Shown: in pieces, positions 33,401-43,800 of the stretch
How the letters are laid out: each line of letters begins with the position of its first letter
Numbering within the stretch: position 1 is the stretch's first letter
From: Viola odorata
Taxonomy: Eukaryota > Streptophyta > Magnoliopsida > Malpighiales > Violaceae
DNA: 64,000 bases
Direction: 5' to 3'
NCBI GenBank assembly: GCA_963691705.1
Contig: OY829545.1
Location: 27,515,475-27,579,474, forward strand
Made by a program: the position numbers and the translations under genes
The notes under the pieces: model-generated
The model's input: only the letters and a program-made list of their open reading frames with translations
Databases searched by the model: none
What the model was told of the DNA's origin: nothing

Positions 33401-35941
33401 CTCGCAGGGATGGGGGGGTGACAAATTTGGATTCCAGATTTTGCATCTCCGCGAAGTTGACACTATTGGCTAGGGAAAGCTGCAGAGGATCCATAGAAAA
33501 TAAGTCAGCAATTTCCTCAACATCTGGGTCAACAATATCAATAAAATTGAGACTAGAGAATTCAGAAGGGAAACGCATGGCATCAGTCATGCTAAATCGG
33601 GTAGTCTGCCCATCGAACTCAAGTGAAATTGATGCGTCATAAATGTCTATCTTTGCATGGGCAGTCTTGAGGAATGGTCGGCCTAGCAGAACGTCGGAGG
33701 ATTTAGTGCCTTGCGCATTTTCCATGCTGATCACATAAAAGTCGGCCGAAAAGAGGAGGCTACCGACTTGGACTAGGACGTCCTCAATGATTCCTTCTGG
33801 GTAGATAATTGATTGGTCTGCTAGCTGGATGACAACTCTGGTTGGCTTCAGTGGTCTGAGTTCTAGTTGAGCGTATATCGTCAAGGGAAAGACGTTGATA
33901 CCTGCACCTAAGTCACACATAGCTTTGCCAATGTCAGTACCTCCAAGCTTGCAGGGAATCGTAAACATTCCTGGATCTGCACACTTTGGAGGGATTTTTC
34001 TTTGAATAACAGCAGAAACATTAACGCCCACACTAATTTTGTTCACGCTAGCCAATTTACTTTTGTTAGTGCATAAGGATTTTAGGAACTTAGCATAACG
34101 TGGAACGCTCTTAATAGCCTGCATAAGTGGGATGTTAATATGAACCTTACTGAATAAGTCAAAAATTTCTTTTTCTTCTTTTTCTTTTTTCTTTTTGACT
34201 AACCTGTGTGGGAAGGGAAGCTGAAGGACTTTGATGATGAATTCATCAGAGAATTCAGAACCCTCATTATTAATGGGCGTTCCTGGTTTTCTGGAAGTGT
34301 AGACCTTCTTTTTCTTCTCTACTCTAACCTCAACTTCTTCAACCATGGGTGTGGGATCAGGGTGCTCAACTTCTTGGGCAAGCGGCTGGCGGTCAGGTAA
34401 CTGTGTGCCACTTCGTAGATTAATGGCACAGGCTCCGTGCTTAGGATTTGCTTCAGGCTGTGGTGGCAGTCTTCCACCATTTTTCAGCTCCCTCACATCT
34501 GCGGATAGGGTTTCAAAATTTCTTGTCATGGTTTCAATATGGGTTTCATATTTTTTGTTCAATTCAACCATTATCTGTCGCAAACTAAGTTCCTCATTGT
34601 TTGACGGAGGGGGTCCTTGCGGAGCTTGATATTGATGTTGTTGATTGTTGTGATAGGTGGGCCGTGGTTTGAAATTCTGGAGGTTGAAGGGTGGCTGTTG
34701 TTGGTTCTGGAACGGGTTTTGTGGCTGCATCTGGTTTTGCATAGGTTGCTGCTGGTTACTGTTACCATAGCTCAAGTTCGGGTGGCGCCAACCATTGAGA
34801 TAATTCTGAGTATATGGATCTTGCTTCCCTAGGGACTCCATTATAGTTCCCTATGGCGTTCACATCTACTTCATCTGGAATATGCGGACAGGCGTCCGTC
34901 GGGTGGTCAGTAAAGTTGCAGATGCCACAGGGTTTGATCTGCACGGGCTGGCCGCTGGTGAAGTTTTGAATCATTCCAGTAAGGGTGGAGAGTTGATTTT
35001 CTATAGCAGCTGACCGAGCATCATGCATGGGAGGGCTTAGTTGGTCCAATGGCACAACATTCTTAGCCATGCGTTCTAGAAGGATTTTTGCGTTTTCAGC
35101 GGTTAGGGCAAGCATATCACCGTCAGCATCTATTAATTCTTTGCTTCGCCCCCGCAGTCCCTCATGGAAGTACCCAAGGAGAGCGTGGTCAGGAATGTTG
35201 TGAGAGGGGCAGAGAGTTTGCATCTTTTTGAACCTCTCGTAGTACTGTCCAATGTTCTCATTCTCTTTTTGGGTGATGGATACTAGCTGTTTCTTGGTTA
35301 TATTGGCCATGGAAGTAGGGTAGTATTTTTCAGTGAACGCCTTGAACATGTCGGCCCAGCAAGTAATGGATAGGGCGGGCAGATCATAGAACCAATTGCG
35401 AGCGTCGTCCTCAAGCGACCACATGAATGCTCTAAGCTTAGCTTGATTGATGTCTACCTCTGGGGGTTTTAGAGCTTCACAGACAGTATGGAGCTGCTGA
35501 AGATGTCGGAGGGCACTCTCTCTGGGGATTCCATGGAACTTGGGCAAGTAGTGGAGGACAGAGGATTTGATAATCCAATCATGGGCAACGGTAGGCCATG
35601 TGATGCACCCAGCAGTGGTTTCGGCAGTAGCATTCAGTTCCGAGATGTAGGGATTGACGACAGCTTCGCCATCCCCACCGTCATAGTTGTCAGCCCCAGT
35701 AGGACGTTCGGGGTTTCAGTTCTCGTCAGCCATAGCAGGACGTTTGGAATTTAGGTTGTCTTCAACGTCTCGATCGAGCAGATCGAAGTGAGCAGGAGGT
35801 TCCAAAGTTTCAGGGGGGGTCAGATGGATGAGGTGTATGAGCTGCAGATTGACTTTGCTTAGCACGTTTGCGGGTTAATCGTTCTGTTCTCCGGATCTCT
35901 GGATCGAAAGGTAGTAAAGTTGCGTTGGAAGACCTGGTCAT
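30406..35941 (-). pseudogene. gag-pol: Athila gag-pol, C copy (broken)
   Basis: Gag starts at ATG 35941 (MTRSSNATLLPFD). In order: capsid region (NWFYDLPALS, about 35400), zinc knuckle CGICNFTDHPTDAC (about 34925-34880), protease with CDLGAGINVFPL (about 33915), reverse transcriptase with FMDDFTIYG (about 32580), RNase H with [16 protein letters not shown] (about 32135), integrase HHCC zinc finger (about 31520-31370), DDE core ([27 protein letters not shown]) and the end at 30406. Lesions against E and D: a frameshift near 35815-35830, TGA at 35718-35716, a frameshift near 34850, a deletion of about 25-30 bp in RT near 32735, and TAG at 31782-31780. The remaining blocks are long and well conserved. 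Confidence 0.93.
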
Positions 35942-35972
35942 ACAAAAAAGAAAAGAGCGTTAGTTGCGTTAA

Positions 35973-35990
35973 TCCCCGGCAACGGCGCCA
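35973..35990 (-). promoter_or_regulatory. Primer-binding site (element C), tRNA-Asp
   Basis: Plus strand TCCCCGGCAACGGCGCCA equals the tRNA-Asp 3' end with CCA; 5 bp from the LTR. Confidence 0.93.
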
Positions 35991-35995
35991 AAATT

Positions 35996-36528
35996 TGATG
36001 TGTTGTCGAAGCACATACAAAAATAATAATAAAACCTGCAGTCAATGTGCACAATAAATTGTGTATAATGGTAACAAGATCGAACACAGGGATTAAGGGA
36101 CCAATACTCAATTCAATTTGACAAACTAAATAATCCAAGCAACAAGTAACGAAAGGGGGGTTTTGAATGGTTGTTTGATTAATCTAATTATTAACTATGA
36201 AAGTAATAACAACTAGTGGCAAAGAGCAATAGAAGTGATAAGAAATCAGAAGAGACAAGGGTTCTTAGTAAGAATACGAATCCGGTTGCAATTATGGTCA
36301 GCCGGTCATTGGTGCAAGCATCGTCTACCCCGAGCTGATAGACGCACTATAGGGACCAGGTACGCTTAGGTCCCCTGCTTACCTTCGTAGTAGAAGTTAT
36401 CCCAAGGTACGCTTATGGGTTAACCTTGACAGTCCGCCGTCCTCCAAGGTACGCTTATGGAGGCAACACTCAGATGCCCATGAAGAAGAGGTAAGATGCG
36501 TCTAGGGCGAGACACTCGGTACGCTCGC
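35996..36528 (-). repeat. 5' LTR fragment of element C
   Basis: Matches 24509 to about 25040 with about five substitutions, then ends at the junction with B near 36528. Confidence 0.92.
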
Positions 36529-37504
36529 AAACCGAGGGCATGGGATTGGCTGCGGCTACTATTGTTTGTGCCTGAGATTGGGTACCTGTAGAGAGATTCA
36601 TCAAGATGTCAGTAATTTTATCAAGTTTGTTCTCCATATTTATAGCATTCAAAGAAGAAGGTGTAGAATTTCTCTCGGATGAGGTGTTGTTTTGGCTGTT
36701 GTCAGTCATTGTTTGGAGAAGTAATTTTGCTCTTGTTGGTGTAAGATCTTGAAGTGCTCCTCCAGCGGCTGAGTCTAGCCTTTCCCTATCCTTTATACAC
36801 ATTCCATCATAGAAGTATTGGATTAGGAGATGATCTGCTACCCCATGGGTAGGGCAAATGTCTTGAAGGTCTCTAAACCTTTGATGATACTCGCTCAAAC
36901 TTTCTCCTCCCCTCTGCTGAATGGAAACTAAGCTTTTTTGTGCTGCCCCTGCCTTAGTCGCGTTCCAATATTTATTTAGGAAGCCAGCGGACATGTCTCC
37001 CCATGTTGTTATTGTGTTATGGGGTAAGCTATAGAACCAATTCTTAGATGAGTCTTCGAGAGACCACGGAAATGCCTTCAGTTTGGCTCTCTCGATTGTT
37101 ACTCCCACTGGCTTGAGGGTATCGCATTGGAGGTGAAGGTTCCTCAAATGGTTATATGGATTCTCATTTGAGTGGCCATGAAACTTGGTTAAGTTGGTAA
37201 TGATGTTCGTCTTGATAGACCAATCATTAGCCATCGGGGGTAGATTAATACAGGAGTAGGTCACTCGTTCTGCCCCCCTGTTTTGTTCTCTCATCGTCTG
37301 TTCTTCTTGGTTTTCTTCCATGTTTGGTATTGGATTCTCAGCTGGGTCCTGATCTTGGCCTAGACTGTTGCTGGAATCAGTTTCTGATTGATTTCCCAAA
37401 AATTCACCAACGAATTTCCTCTTAGATTTCTTTCTGATTTGGGTTTTGGTCCTTGTAAGTTCTGGATTCAAAGGTAGTAGTTCTTCCTTTGAGGACCTGG
37501 TCAT
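36529..37504 (-). pseudogene. gag: Athila gag 5' fragment, B copy, fused to C LTR
   Basis: Start at ATG 37504 (MTRSSKEELLPLNPELTRTK). About 325 codons are open without a lesion: acidic N-terminus, then the capsid region (NWFYSLPHNTITTW, EYHQRFRDLQDICPTHGV), closest to A and D. After PSVC, where the zinc knuckle should begin, the frame runs into the truncated LTR of C and ends at 36470 after about 20 foreign codons (ERTECLALDASYLF). The chimeric end is a deletion product, not a natural protein. Confidence 0.88.
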
Positions 37505-37560
37505 CAACTGCGAAAGACAAAAATAAAAATAACAAAACTACAAAATACACCGTCAGAAGA

Positions 37561-37578
37561 TCCCCGGCAACGGCGCCA
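37561..37578 (-). promoter_or_regulatory. Primer-binding site (element B), tRNA-Asp
   Basis: TCCCCGGCAACGGCGCCA on the plus strand, preceded by GA, so 20 nt match the tRNA-Asp 3' end. Confidence 0.93.
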
Positions 37579-37583
37579 AAATT

Positions 37584-39053
37584 TGCTTGCGTGTCGAGGG
37601 CATCAAATTTAGTTGTAAAAAGATATAGAAAATGGGGTAGGAATACAACTTATCACTCGTCCACAAGGGACTCATAGATTGCGATAAGAGGTTCGTCCAC
37701 AGAGATCTTGGTGGTGTATTGTAGTCTTGACTCGACTTCCTCGTCACTGGAGTTGAGGGTATTTTTGTTCCTGATGATTAAGATAGACAAAACGTAAAAA
37801 GAGAATAAGCTAAAACAAAGTAAGGAAGCAATCTTGGGCAGAAGTGAATCTTAGCTAAGATTGTTGGTTGAGATTTGGGTGGAACTTTCTTGAGGCAAAC
37901 TCCTGGCAAGGGCGAATTCGTGAGCACTAGGCTTGTTTCATCGATCATCGACTCTAGATTTTCTCCTTCTTTCTCATAACTCTGTTATGGATTGGGAGGA
38001 ACCCCTTTCCAATCCTACTTTCCTCCTATTCAAATCACTAGGAGGGTACCCCCTTTCTAGTGATCCTGGCCAGTGGACACCTTGCTGGTTAAAGGGTTTA
38101 TCCAATTGGTTGCTGGCTTGAGGCACATGCGTTATCCCAATGGCGCAGGGAAAGACAAAGTCTAGGCCAAGCTACTCCAAACTCGGAGCCCTAGGTCGTC
38201 AATCTGGTTAGGCCTAGATCAATTCAAGTTCACTAACCCCTGCGAGGTTAGCTACCTACTTCGTCACTTCGGTTTCGCTCATCCCCTTAGTGACTGGTTG
38301 CAAATTCACCGTCTTGGCTGAGATCGATCAAGTCTTAGCCTAGACAGGAACCGGTTTGTTAAAACGGAACTTCAACTGAATACAAATGAGAGGATGATTC
38401 AGAACAACTCAGCCTCACGATTTTACAAGCATGCTCACTCGGCCCTTACCAAGAATTAGGTGCTTTAGCTACTAAACATATTAATTAAAGAAATAAAGGG
38501 AATAATTGAAGAACATGAAATATAATTAAGATGCGATATTTCCGAAGGAAAATCACAGTAGTTGTTTACAAAATAGAAGAAAGGAAGATGGAAGAAGATG
38601 CGTAATTGACAGCCTTCCCTAACCTTATTAAGGTTAGGGTCCCCGCCCATCACGTCTCTTACCAAACTCCTTACTTCAAATTAACTAGAAAGTAGGGATA
38701 AGGATCCCAATTGTTTTCAAATACTAAAGAGATAATAATAAAAACATAATAATAATGTGTTTTTGTTCAAATAGGATTACATCCAAAAAAGTCTTCAAGT
38801 GGATGTAGCAGCCAGCTGGTCCTCAATATGTGATCCCGCTTCCATGAGTCCATGCCCAGCATGCTTCCACCGCGCAGTCTTAGCCAAGACAAGCGGTTAA
38901 GACTGTCAGTCTTCGCTCCAGCACTGGATCCATCCAGAACCGGTCTTGCCCAAGATTCTTCAAAAGAAGCCAAATTGACGTGAAAAAGGGGAGTTTCTGC
39001 CACGAACAAGGAACTTTGAAGTGGTAGAAATGAGTGAAATATAACGTCAATCA
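37584..39053 (-). repeat. 5' LTR of element B
   Basis: 1470 bp, plus-strand ends TGCTTGCGTG and ACGTCAATCA. Contains a perfect 10-bp stem CCCTAACCTT/AAGGTTAGGG (38617-38639) where A and D have their 11-bp inverted repeat, and the stem-loop series at 37989-38345. Confidence 0.85.
37989..38345 (-). other. LTR stem-loop series (element B)
   Basis: Stems: GGATTGG/CCAATCC (37989/38009), ATCACTAG/CTAGTGAT (38034/38057), CTAACC/GGTTAG (38233/38246), GTCACT/AGTGAC (38263/38289), and GTCT-GGCT-G-AGA/TCT-T-AGCC-AGAC (38311-38345, one mismatch, one G-U). Each aligns with a stem in A/D that has a different sequence. Confidence 0.62.
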
Positions 39054-39215
39054 TTTAGGGAACCTAATCGTCATGACATAAAAAATAAAAACTAAGGCAC
39101 AATATGGTCTAAACCAAAGAACGAAGGTTTGAGGTCGTATTATGGACTTGGGAAGGTGTTAGGCACCCAAGTCACATCCTTAAAAAGGTTACCGGAAAAA
39201 AGGTGTTTGGAAAAC
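39054..39215 (-). repeat. Fragment of a second Tat/Ogre-like LTR
   Basis: About 160 bp, inverted relative to and clearly homologous with about 20800-20960 (for example CCAAACACCTT, GGTGCCTAACACCTTCCC, TTCTTTGGTTTAGACCAT on the minus strand). B and D are inserted at its two ends. Confidence 0.88.
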
Positions 39216-40732
39216 TGATTACATTGCATTTCATCATGTTTTATTGTCCAATTACTTGTTATTTCGGACAGTAAAGCCACTGATTTATCCTTGATTTCCC
39301 ATATCTTTGCAGTTCTGGTCTGATGGCGAAATATTGAAGATTCTGATTTTTGGAAGTTGAAGCTGATTTTCGGAGTCTTGGCCTAGCGCTTGGCTAAGAC
39401 ACCTTCGCATTCAAGGAAGCGCGCACCAAATCGTCTTGGCCAAGACTGCGGCCAAGACTCATTCGCAATTAAGGAAGAAGCGTCAACATCCGCTTGGGCC
39501 GTCTCCTCATTGGGCCTTGCGAGCTGGCAGAGATCCAGCGACAAAGGGGAAGGATCAAAACGATTTAAATTAAGAATCCTTTAAAGGATCTCCTTCCATC
39601 TTTGTATTTTGAAAACTCCTAATTTCATTCAAAAAATTTATTGTTACAATCTTTTTAGAGATTTTCTAGGAATTAGAGTTGAAGTAGGACAGAGGAGTTT
39701 GAAGGCTATTTAGCCAAACATTGTTCCTCCTCTGTCCGGATCGAAACCCTTCTTCTCTTTTCTCCTTCTTTGACAATAAAATACTTTGCTCCGAATTTAT
39801 TTAAATCTCGGATTTAATTTATTTATGCAACAAAATAATTTGTCTTTTTAATTATGAGTATGAGTAGTTAAACTCTTGTTCTTGGTAAGGGTTGATGAGC
39901 TGAAGTTCTTATGCATTCGTGAGATCAAACCGCGTTTAATATTCTCTTCTCTCGTATTTATTTATTTCTTGAACTTAATTTATCACTTACTCATTAGAGA
40001 CAAGGTTTGAACATCCTTGTACTCTAATAGAGAAGAGTTGCAGCCAGTCTAGAAGGAAAGGGAGTACCCGTCGGCTAGACAAAGTAGGTGACTAGTCTCG
40101 CGCCAGACTAGAAGAAATAAGTGATCTAGGCCAAGACCAGATTGACAACCTAGGGTTTCCACAGGGAGACAACTTGGCCTAGGTACTGTCTTCCCCTATA
40201 CTATTGAGGAAGTGAACAACCATTCAAGACAGCAGCCAAACGGATAAACCCTTTAACCAGCAAGGTGTCCCTTGGCTAGGATTATCAGGAAAGGGAGTAC
40301 CCGCCAGGTAATTTGAAGAGGAGGGAAGACAGGAGTGAACAGGAGTACCTCCACTCTATAGTAGTGCTATGAATGAAGAAATGAACATCCTTGAGTCAAT
40401 GATCGAAGTATAAGAACAGAGCTCTCACATCGCTCTTACCTGGAATCTCCTTTTATCGAATCTATTTCAATCTTGACCCCTGTCTTGGCCAAACCTTTGG
40501 CCAATACTGTTTTGAACTATTTTATTACTTTCTGTTTTGTCTTTGTTTTCAGATTCTACCAAATCTAATCCAGTGACGAGGAAGTCAAACCAAGAACTAC
40601 ATCTCCTAGAGGTCTCTGTGGACGATCCTCTTACCATAATCTACAAACTCTTATAGACAGTGATAAGTTGTATTTCTACCCCAATTTCATACCTATTTCA
40701 CTATTATATTTGACGTGTTCTACGCGCGATCA
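39216..40732 (+). repeat. 5' LTR of element D
   Basis: 1517 bp, TGATTACATTGC to CGCGATCA. An 11-bp inverted repeat GGACAGAGGAG/CTCCTCTGTCC (39687-39697/39727-39737) encloses GGCTATTTAGCC, the TATA-like candidate. Contains copies of the dispersed TCTTGGCCAAG motif (39377, 39435, 40493). Confidence 0.94.
39990..40356 (+). other. LTR stem-loop series (element D)
   Basis: Stems: CTC-ATTAGAG/CTCTAAT-GAG (39990-39999/40022-40032, one bulge), GTCTAG/CTAGAC (40047/40075), CTAGTCT/AGACTAG with 6-nt loop CGCGCC (40092/40105), ATTATCAGG/CCAGGTAAT (40281/40304, 7 of 9) and GAGTG/CACTC (40333/40352). Three loops contain GGAGTACC. Confidence 0.62.
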
Positions 40733-40737
40733 AATTT

Positions 40738-40755
40738 TGGCGCCGTTGCCGGGGA
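40738..40755 (+). promoter_or_regulatory. Primer-binding site (element D), tRNA-Asp
   Basis: TGGCGCCGTTGCCGGGGA, 5 bp (AATTT) after the LTR; with the following TC it complements 20 nt of the tRNA-Asp 3' end. Confidence 0.95.
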
Positions 40756-40804
40756 TCTCTAACGGTATTTGTAGTTTTTGTTTTTGTTTTGTTTTTGATA
40801 GTTG

Positions 40805-43800
40805 ATGACCAGGTCCTCTTGCAGAGAAGAATATTTATTACCATACAATCCGAATCTCACGAGAGCCGAAGCACAACTCAAGAAAATAGCTCAGAGAAGA
40901 AGAACACAAGAAGAAAGTGAATCGGAAGCCTCTAGTTCCGAAACAGATCGTAGTCTTGACCACGATCTTGGCCTATCCTCCGACCGAGATGATTTCTTCG
41001 GCCCAGCTATGGCAGGAAATCAGCAAGAACCTACGATGAGGGAACTAAACAAGACAGCGGAGCAGGAAACCTTCTCCAGTAGCGCTTTGCCGACTGTGGC
41101 AAATGATTGGTCTATCAAGACCACTATGGTGGCCAACCTTCCCAAATTCTTTGGCCACTCAAATGAAAACCCATTCAAGCATCTGAGAAACCTTCACGTT
41201 CAATGTGACATGATGAAACCAGCTGCTGTGAGTATGGAGAGAGCAAAGTTGAAAGCTTTTCCATGCTCTCTTGAGGGGGCTGCCCAAAATTGGTTCTATA
41301 GCCTACCTCACAATACAGTCAATACCTGGGCCGAGATGTCCACTATGTTCCTCAACAAGTACTGGAATGCAATGAAAGCAGGAGTAGCTAGGAAGAACAT
41401 GGTTGTCATCCAGCAGAAAAGCAATGAGGGTCTAAGTGAATATCACCAACGGTTCAGAGAATTGCAAGAAGTCTGCCCTACACATGGAGTTGCGGATCAG
41501 ACCATGATTCAATATTTTTATGATGGGATGCTCCCATCCAGCAAAGAGAAAGTTGATGCAGCCGCAGGTGGTGCATTGCAGGACCTCACTGTCACGAGAG
41601 CCAAACTTCTACTTCAAACCATGGCAGACAATTGCCAAAATAATATTACTTCTGACAGAAATTCTATCCCTTCTAATATTTTCTCTATTAATGTTGAACA
41701 AAAATTAGCTGAATTAACTGACATGGTGAAAAATATTTCTGTCAATATTTCAGGTGCAATGACCACAGGAAATTCTAATCAAGAGCAGGTAGCTTCAGTT
41801 TGTGGGATCTGCCAGCAGCAAGATCATCAAACAAATAATTGCTATATGGTGCAACACCCTCCTGATGATGTAACATATGTGAATGCGGCCTATGGACAAA
41901 ACCAAGGGAGTATGCAAAATTTCCCTCAAGGAAGTAATCAGTACTCATGGAGGAGCCATCCGAATTTCAGATGGAGAGATCCAAACCTTCCAAATCAGAA
42001 CCGAAATCAGAATGCTCCTCAGCAACAACAACCTCCTGTGAACTTTCAACCCTTCATACCTCGCCCTTCACATCTGAATCCAGGCCAAGCTCCAGGCCAA
42101 GCCTCTATACCGCAGCTGCCGCCAGCATCTCAACCTTTACAAATTACTGGCCCCTCAATGGAGGACACGCTTAAGAGTCTGGTTAAGATGCAGAAGAACT
42201 TGATGCAATCAATGCAATCTAGTTTGGCTGAGATGCAAAAGCAGATTAATCAGATTGCTAATCAAGGGAAATTGCCTTCTACCACCGAGAACAATCCAAA
42301 GCACAACGTAAGTGCCATGAGTTTAAGGAGTGGACTTGTGTTACTAGAGAGGGAAGGTGCGAAAACAGATGAGGAGTTAAGAAAAATTCATTCGGAAGAA
42401 GAGGATGAAGATGAGGAAGGGGAAGCTGAAACAGAAGCAGTCTTGGCCAAACCTCAGGCCAATACTGAAGTTATCACGGAAATAGTGAGGACAGATCCTG
42501 TCTTGGCCAAGACTCCGGCCAAGACTGACCAAAAAAAGGAGAGCATAGAAATTCCTCCACCATTCCCTCCGAGATCCTCGAAAGAGAAGAGGCAAGATGA
42601 AGCGAGAGACTTCATGGTTGTTTTTGGGAAAACAGCTGTTAATATTCCCATGTTAGATTTAATTGCAAAGGTCCCCTCTTATGCTAAATTTCTTAAAGAA
42701 CTGTGCACTAATAAAAATAAAATTGCAAGTATAGAGAGGGTGAATTTAGCTCACAATGTCTCGGCAGTACAGCAGCTTCCAGAGAAGTGCAAGGATCAAG
42801 GGACCTTCACAATTCCATGCCAAATAGGGAACAAAATCATTGAGAAAGCCCTTTACGATTTAGGAGTTGGCATCAATGTGATGTCCTTAAGCGAATTTGA
42901 GACCTTGAAGATAGGAACAATGAAGGAAACAGACTTGGTGATCCAGCTGGCTGATCGAACGATCATCCGATCTAAGGGAGTAGTGACTGATGTCTTGGTA
43001 ATGGTAAATGATTTTATTTATCCAGTGGACTTTTATATAGTTGAAATGAATGTTCAATTACCCTCTTGCACCACTGATATTTTATTAGGAAGACCATTCC
43101 TAAGGACATCTAAAGCAAAAATTGATTGCTATGAGGGAAGCATAATTCTTGAATTTTGTGGAAGAACAATTAAATTCAGCATTACTGATGCTTTAAAACA
43201 TCCTAATGATTTACATTGCGTTAATTTTCTTGATATTTTAGACCCGATTACTGAGGAAATTGCTGACATTTATATTAACGACCCCCTTGAGTATGTTTTG
43301 AGTAGGGGAATTTCCACAAGAACTCTAAAAGAATTAGAAGATAGGACTGGAGATCAAAAGGAGCTCCAAGAAATTCTGGACAGTTTGACCGATCCAGAAG
43401 AAACAGAACCAGTCTTGGCCTCGAGCTTGGCCAAGACGCAGGCCAAGACTGCGAAAATTAGGAAGAAAACTATAAATTGTCAATTTGTGCAGTCTGCAGT
43501 TCCTAAATTTCTACCTTCTATTGTGCAGGCGCCACATCTGGATTTGAAAGCTCTGCCAGACCATCTGAAGTACGCCTATCTAGGCCTAGACGACACCCTA
43601 CCCGTCATTATTTCAGCAAAATTGATGGAGGATGAAGAAGAGAGATTGGTGGCAGTCTTGAAAATGCACAAGGAAGCAATTGGCTGGACCATGGCAGATA
43701 TCAAAGGGATATTAGCCAACATCTGTACCCACAAAATCCATGTGGAAGAGGATAAGAAACCCATTAGGCAATCCCAGAGGAGATTAAACCCTCCAATGAT

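Larger units (their letters stand above)
24509..36528 (-). mobile_element. Athila-type retrotransposon C (upstream LTR truncated)
   Basis: Minus-strand Athila element: 3' LTR 24509-25898, PPT, third ORF, gag-pol, primer site 35973-35990, and a 5' LTR fragment 35996-36528. The 5' LTR stops after GGTACGCT and the sequence continues as gag of element B, so about 860 bp of LTR and the flanking duplication are gone. The shared 533 bp of the two LTRs differ at about five positions by eye (about 1%), so C is young despite several coding lesions. It inserted at the right end of the minisatellite (flank GTTTA). Confidence 0.92.
36529..39053 (-). mobile_element. Athila-type retrotransposon B (5' LTR plus gag fragment)
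   Basis: Minus-strand remnant: LTR 37584-39053, primer site, and the first part of gag. The rest was lost at the junction with C. The LTR differs in sequence from A/D but has the same order of blocks. Its outer end is fixed at 39053 because the next bases (TTTAGGGAACCT) belong to the Tat-like LTR seen at 20950. Confidence 0.88.
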
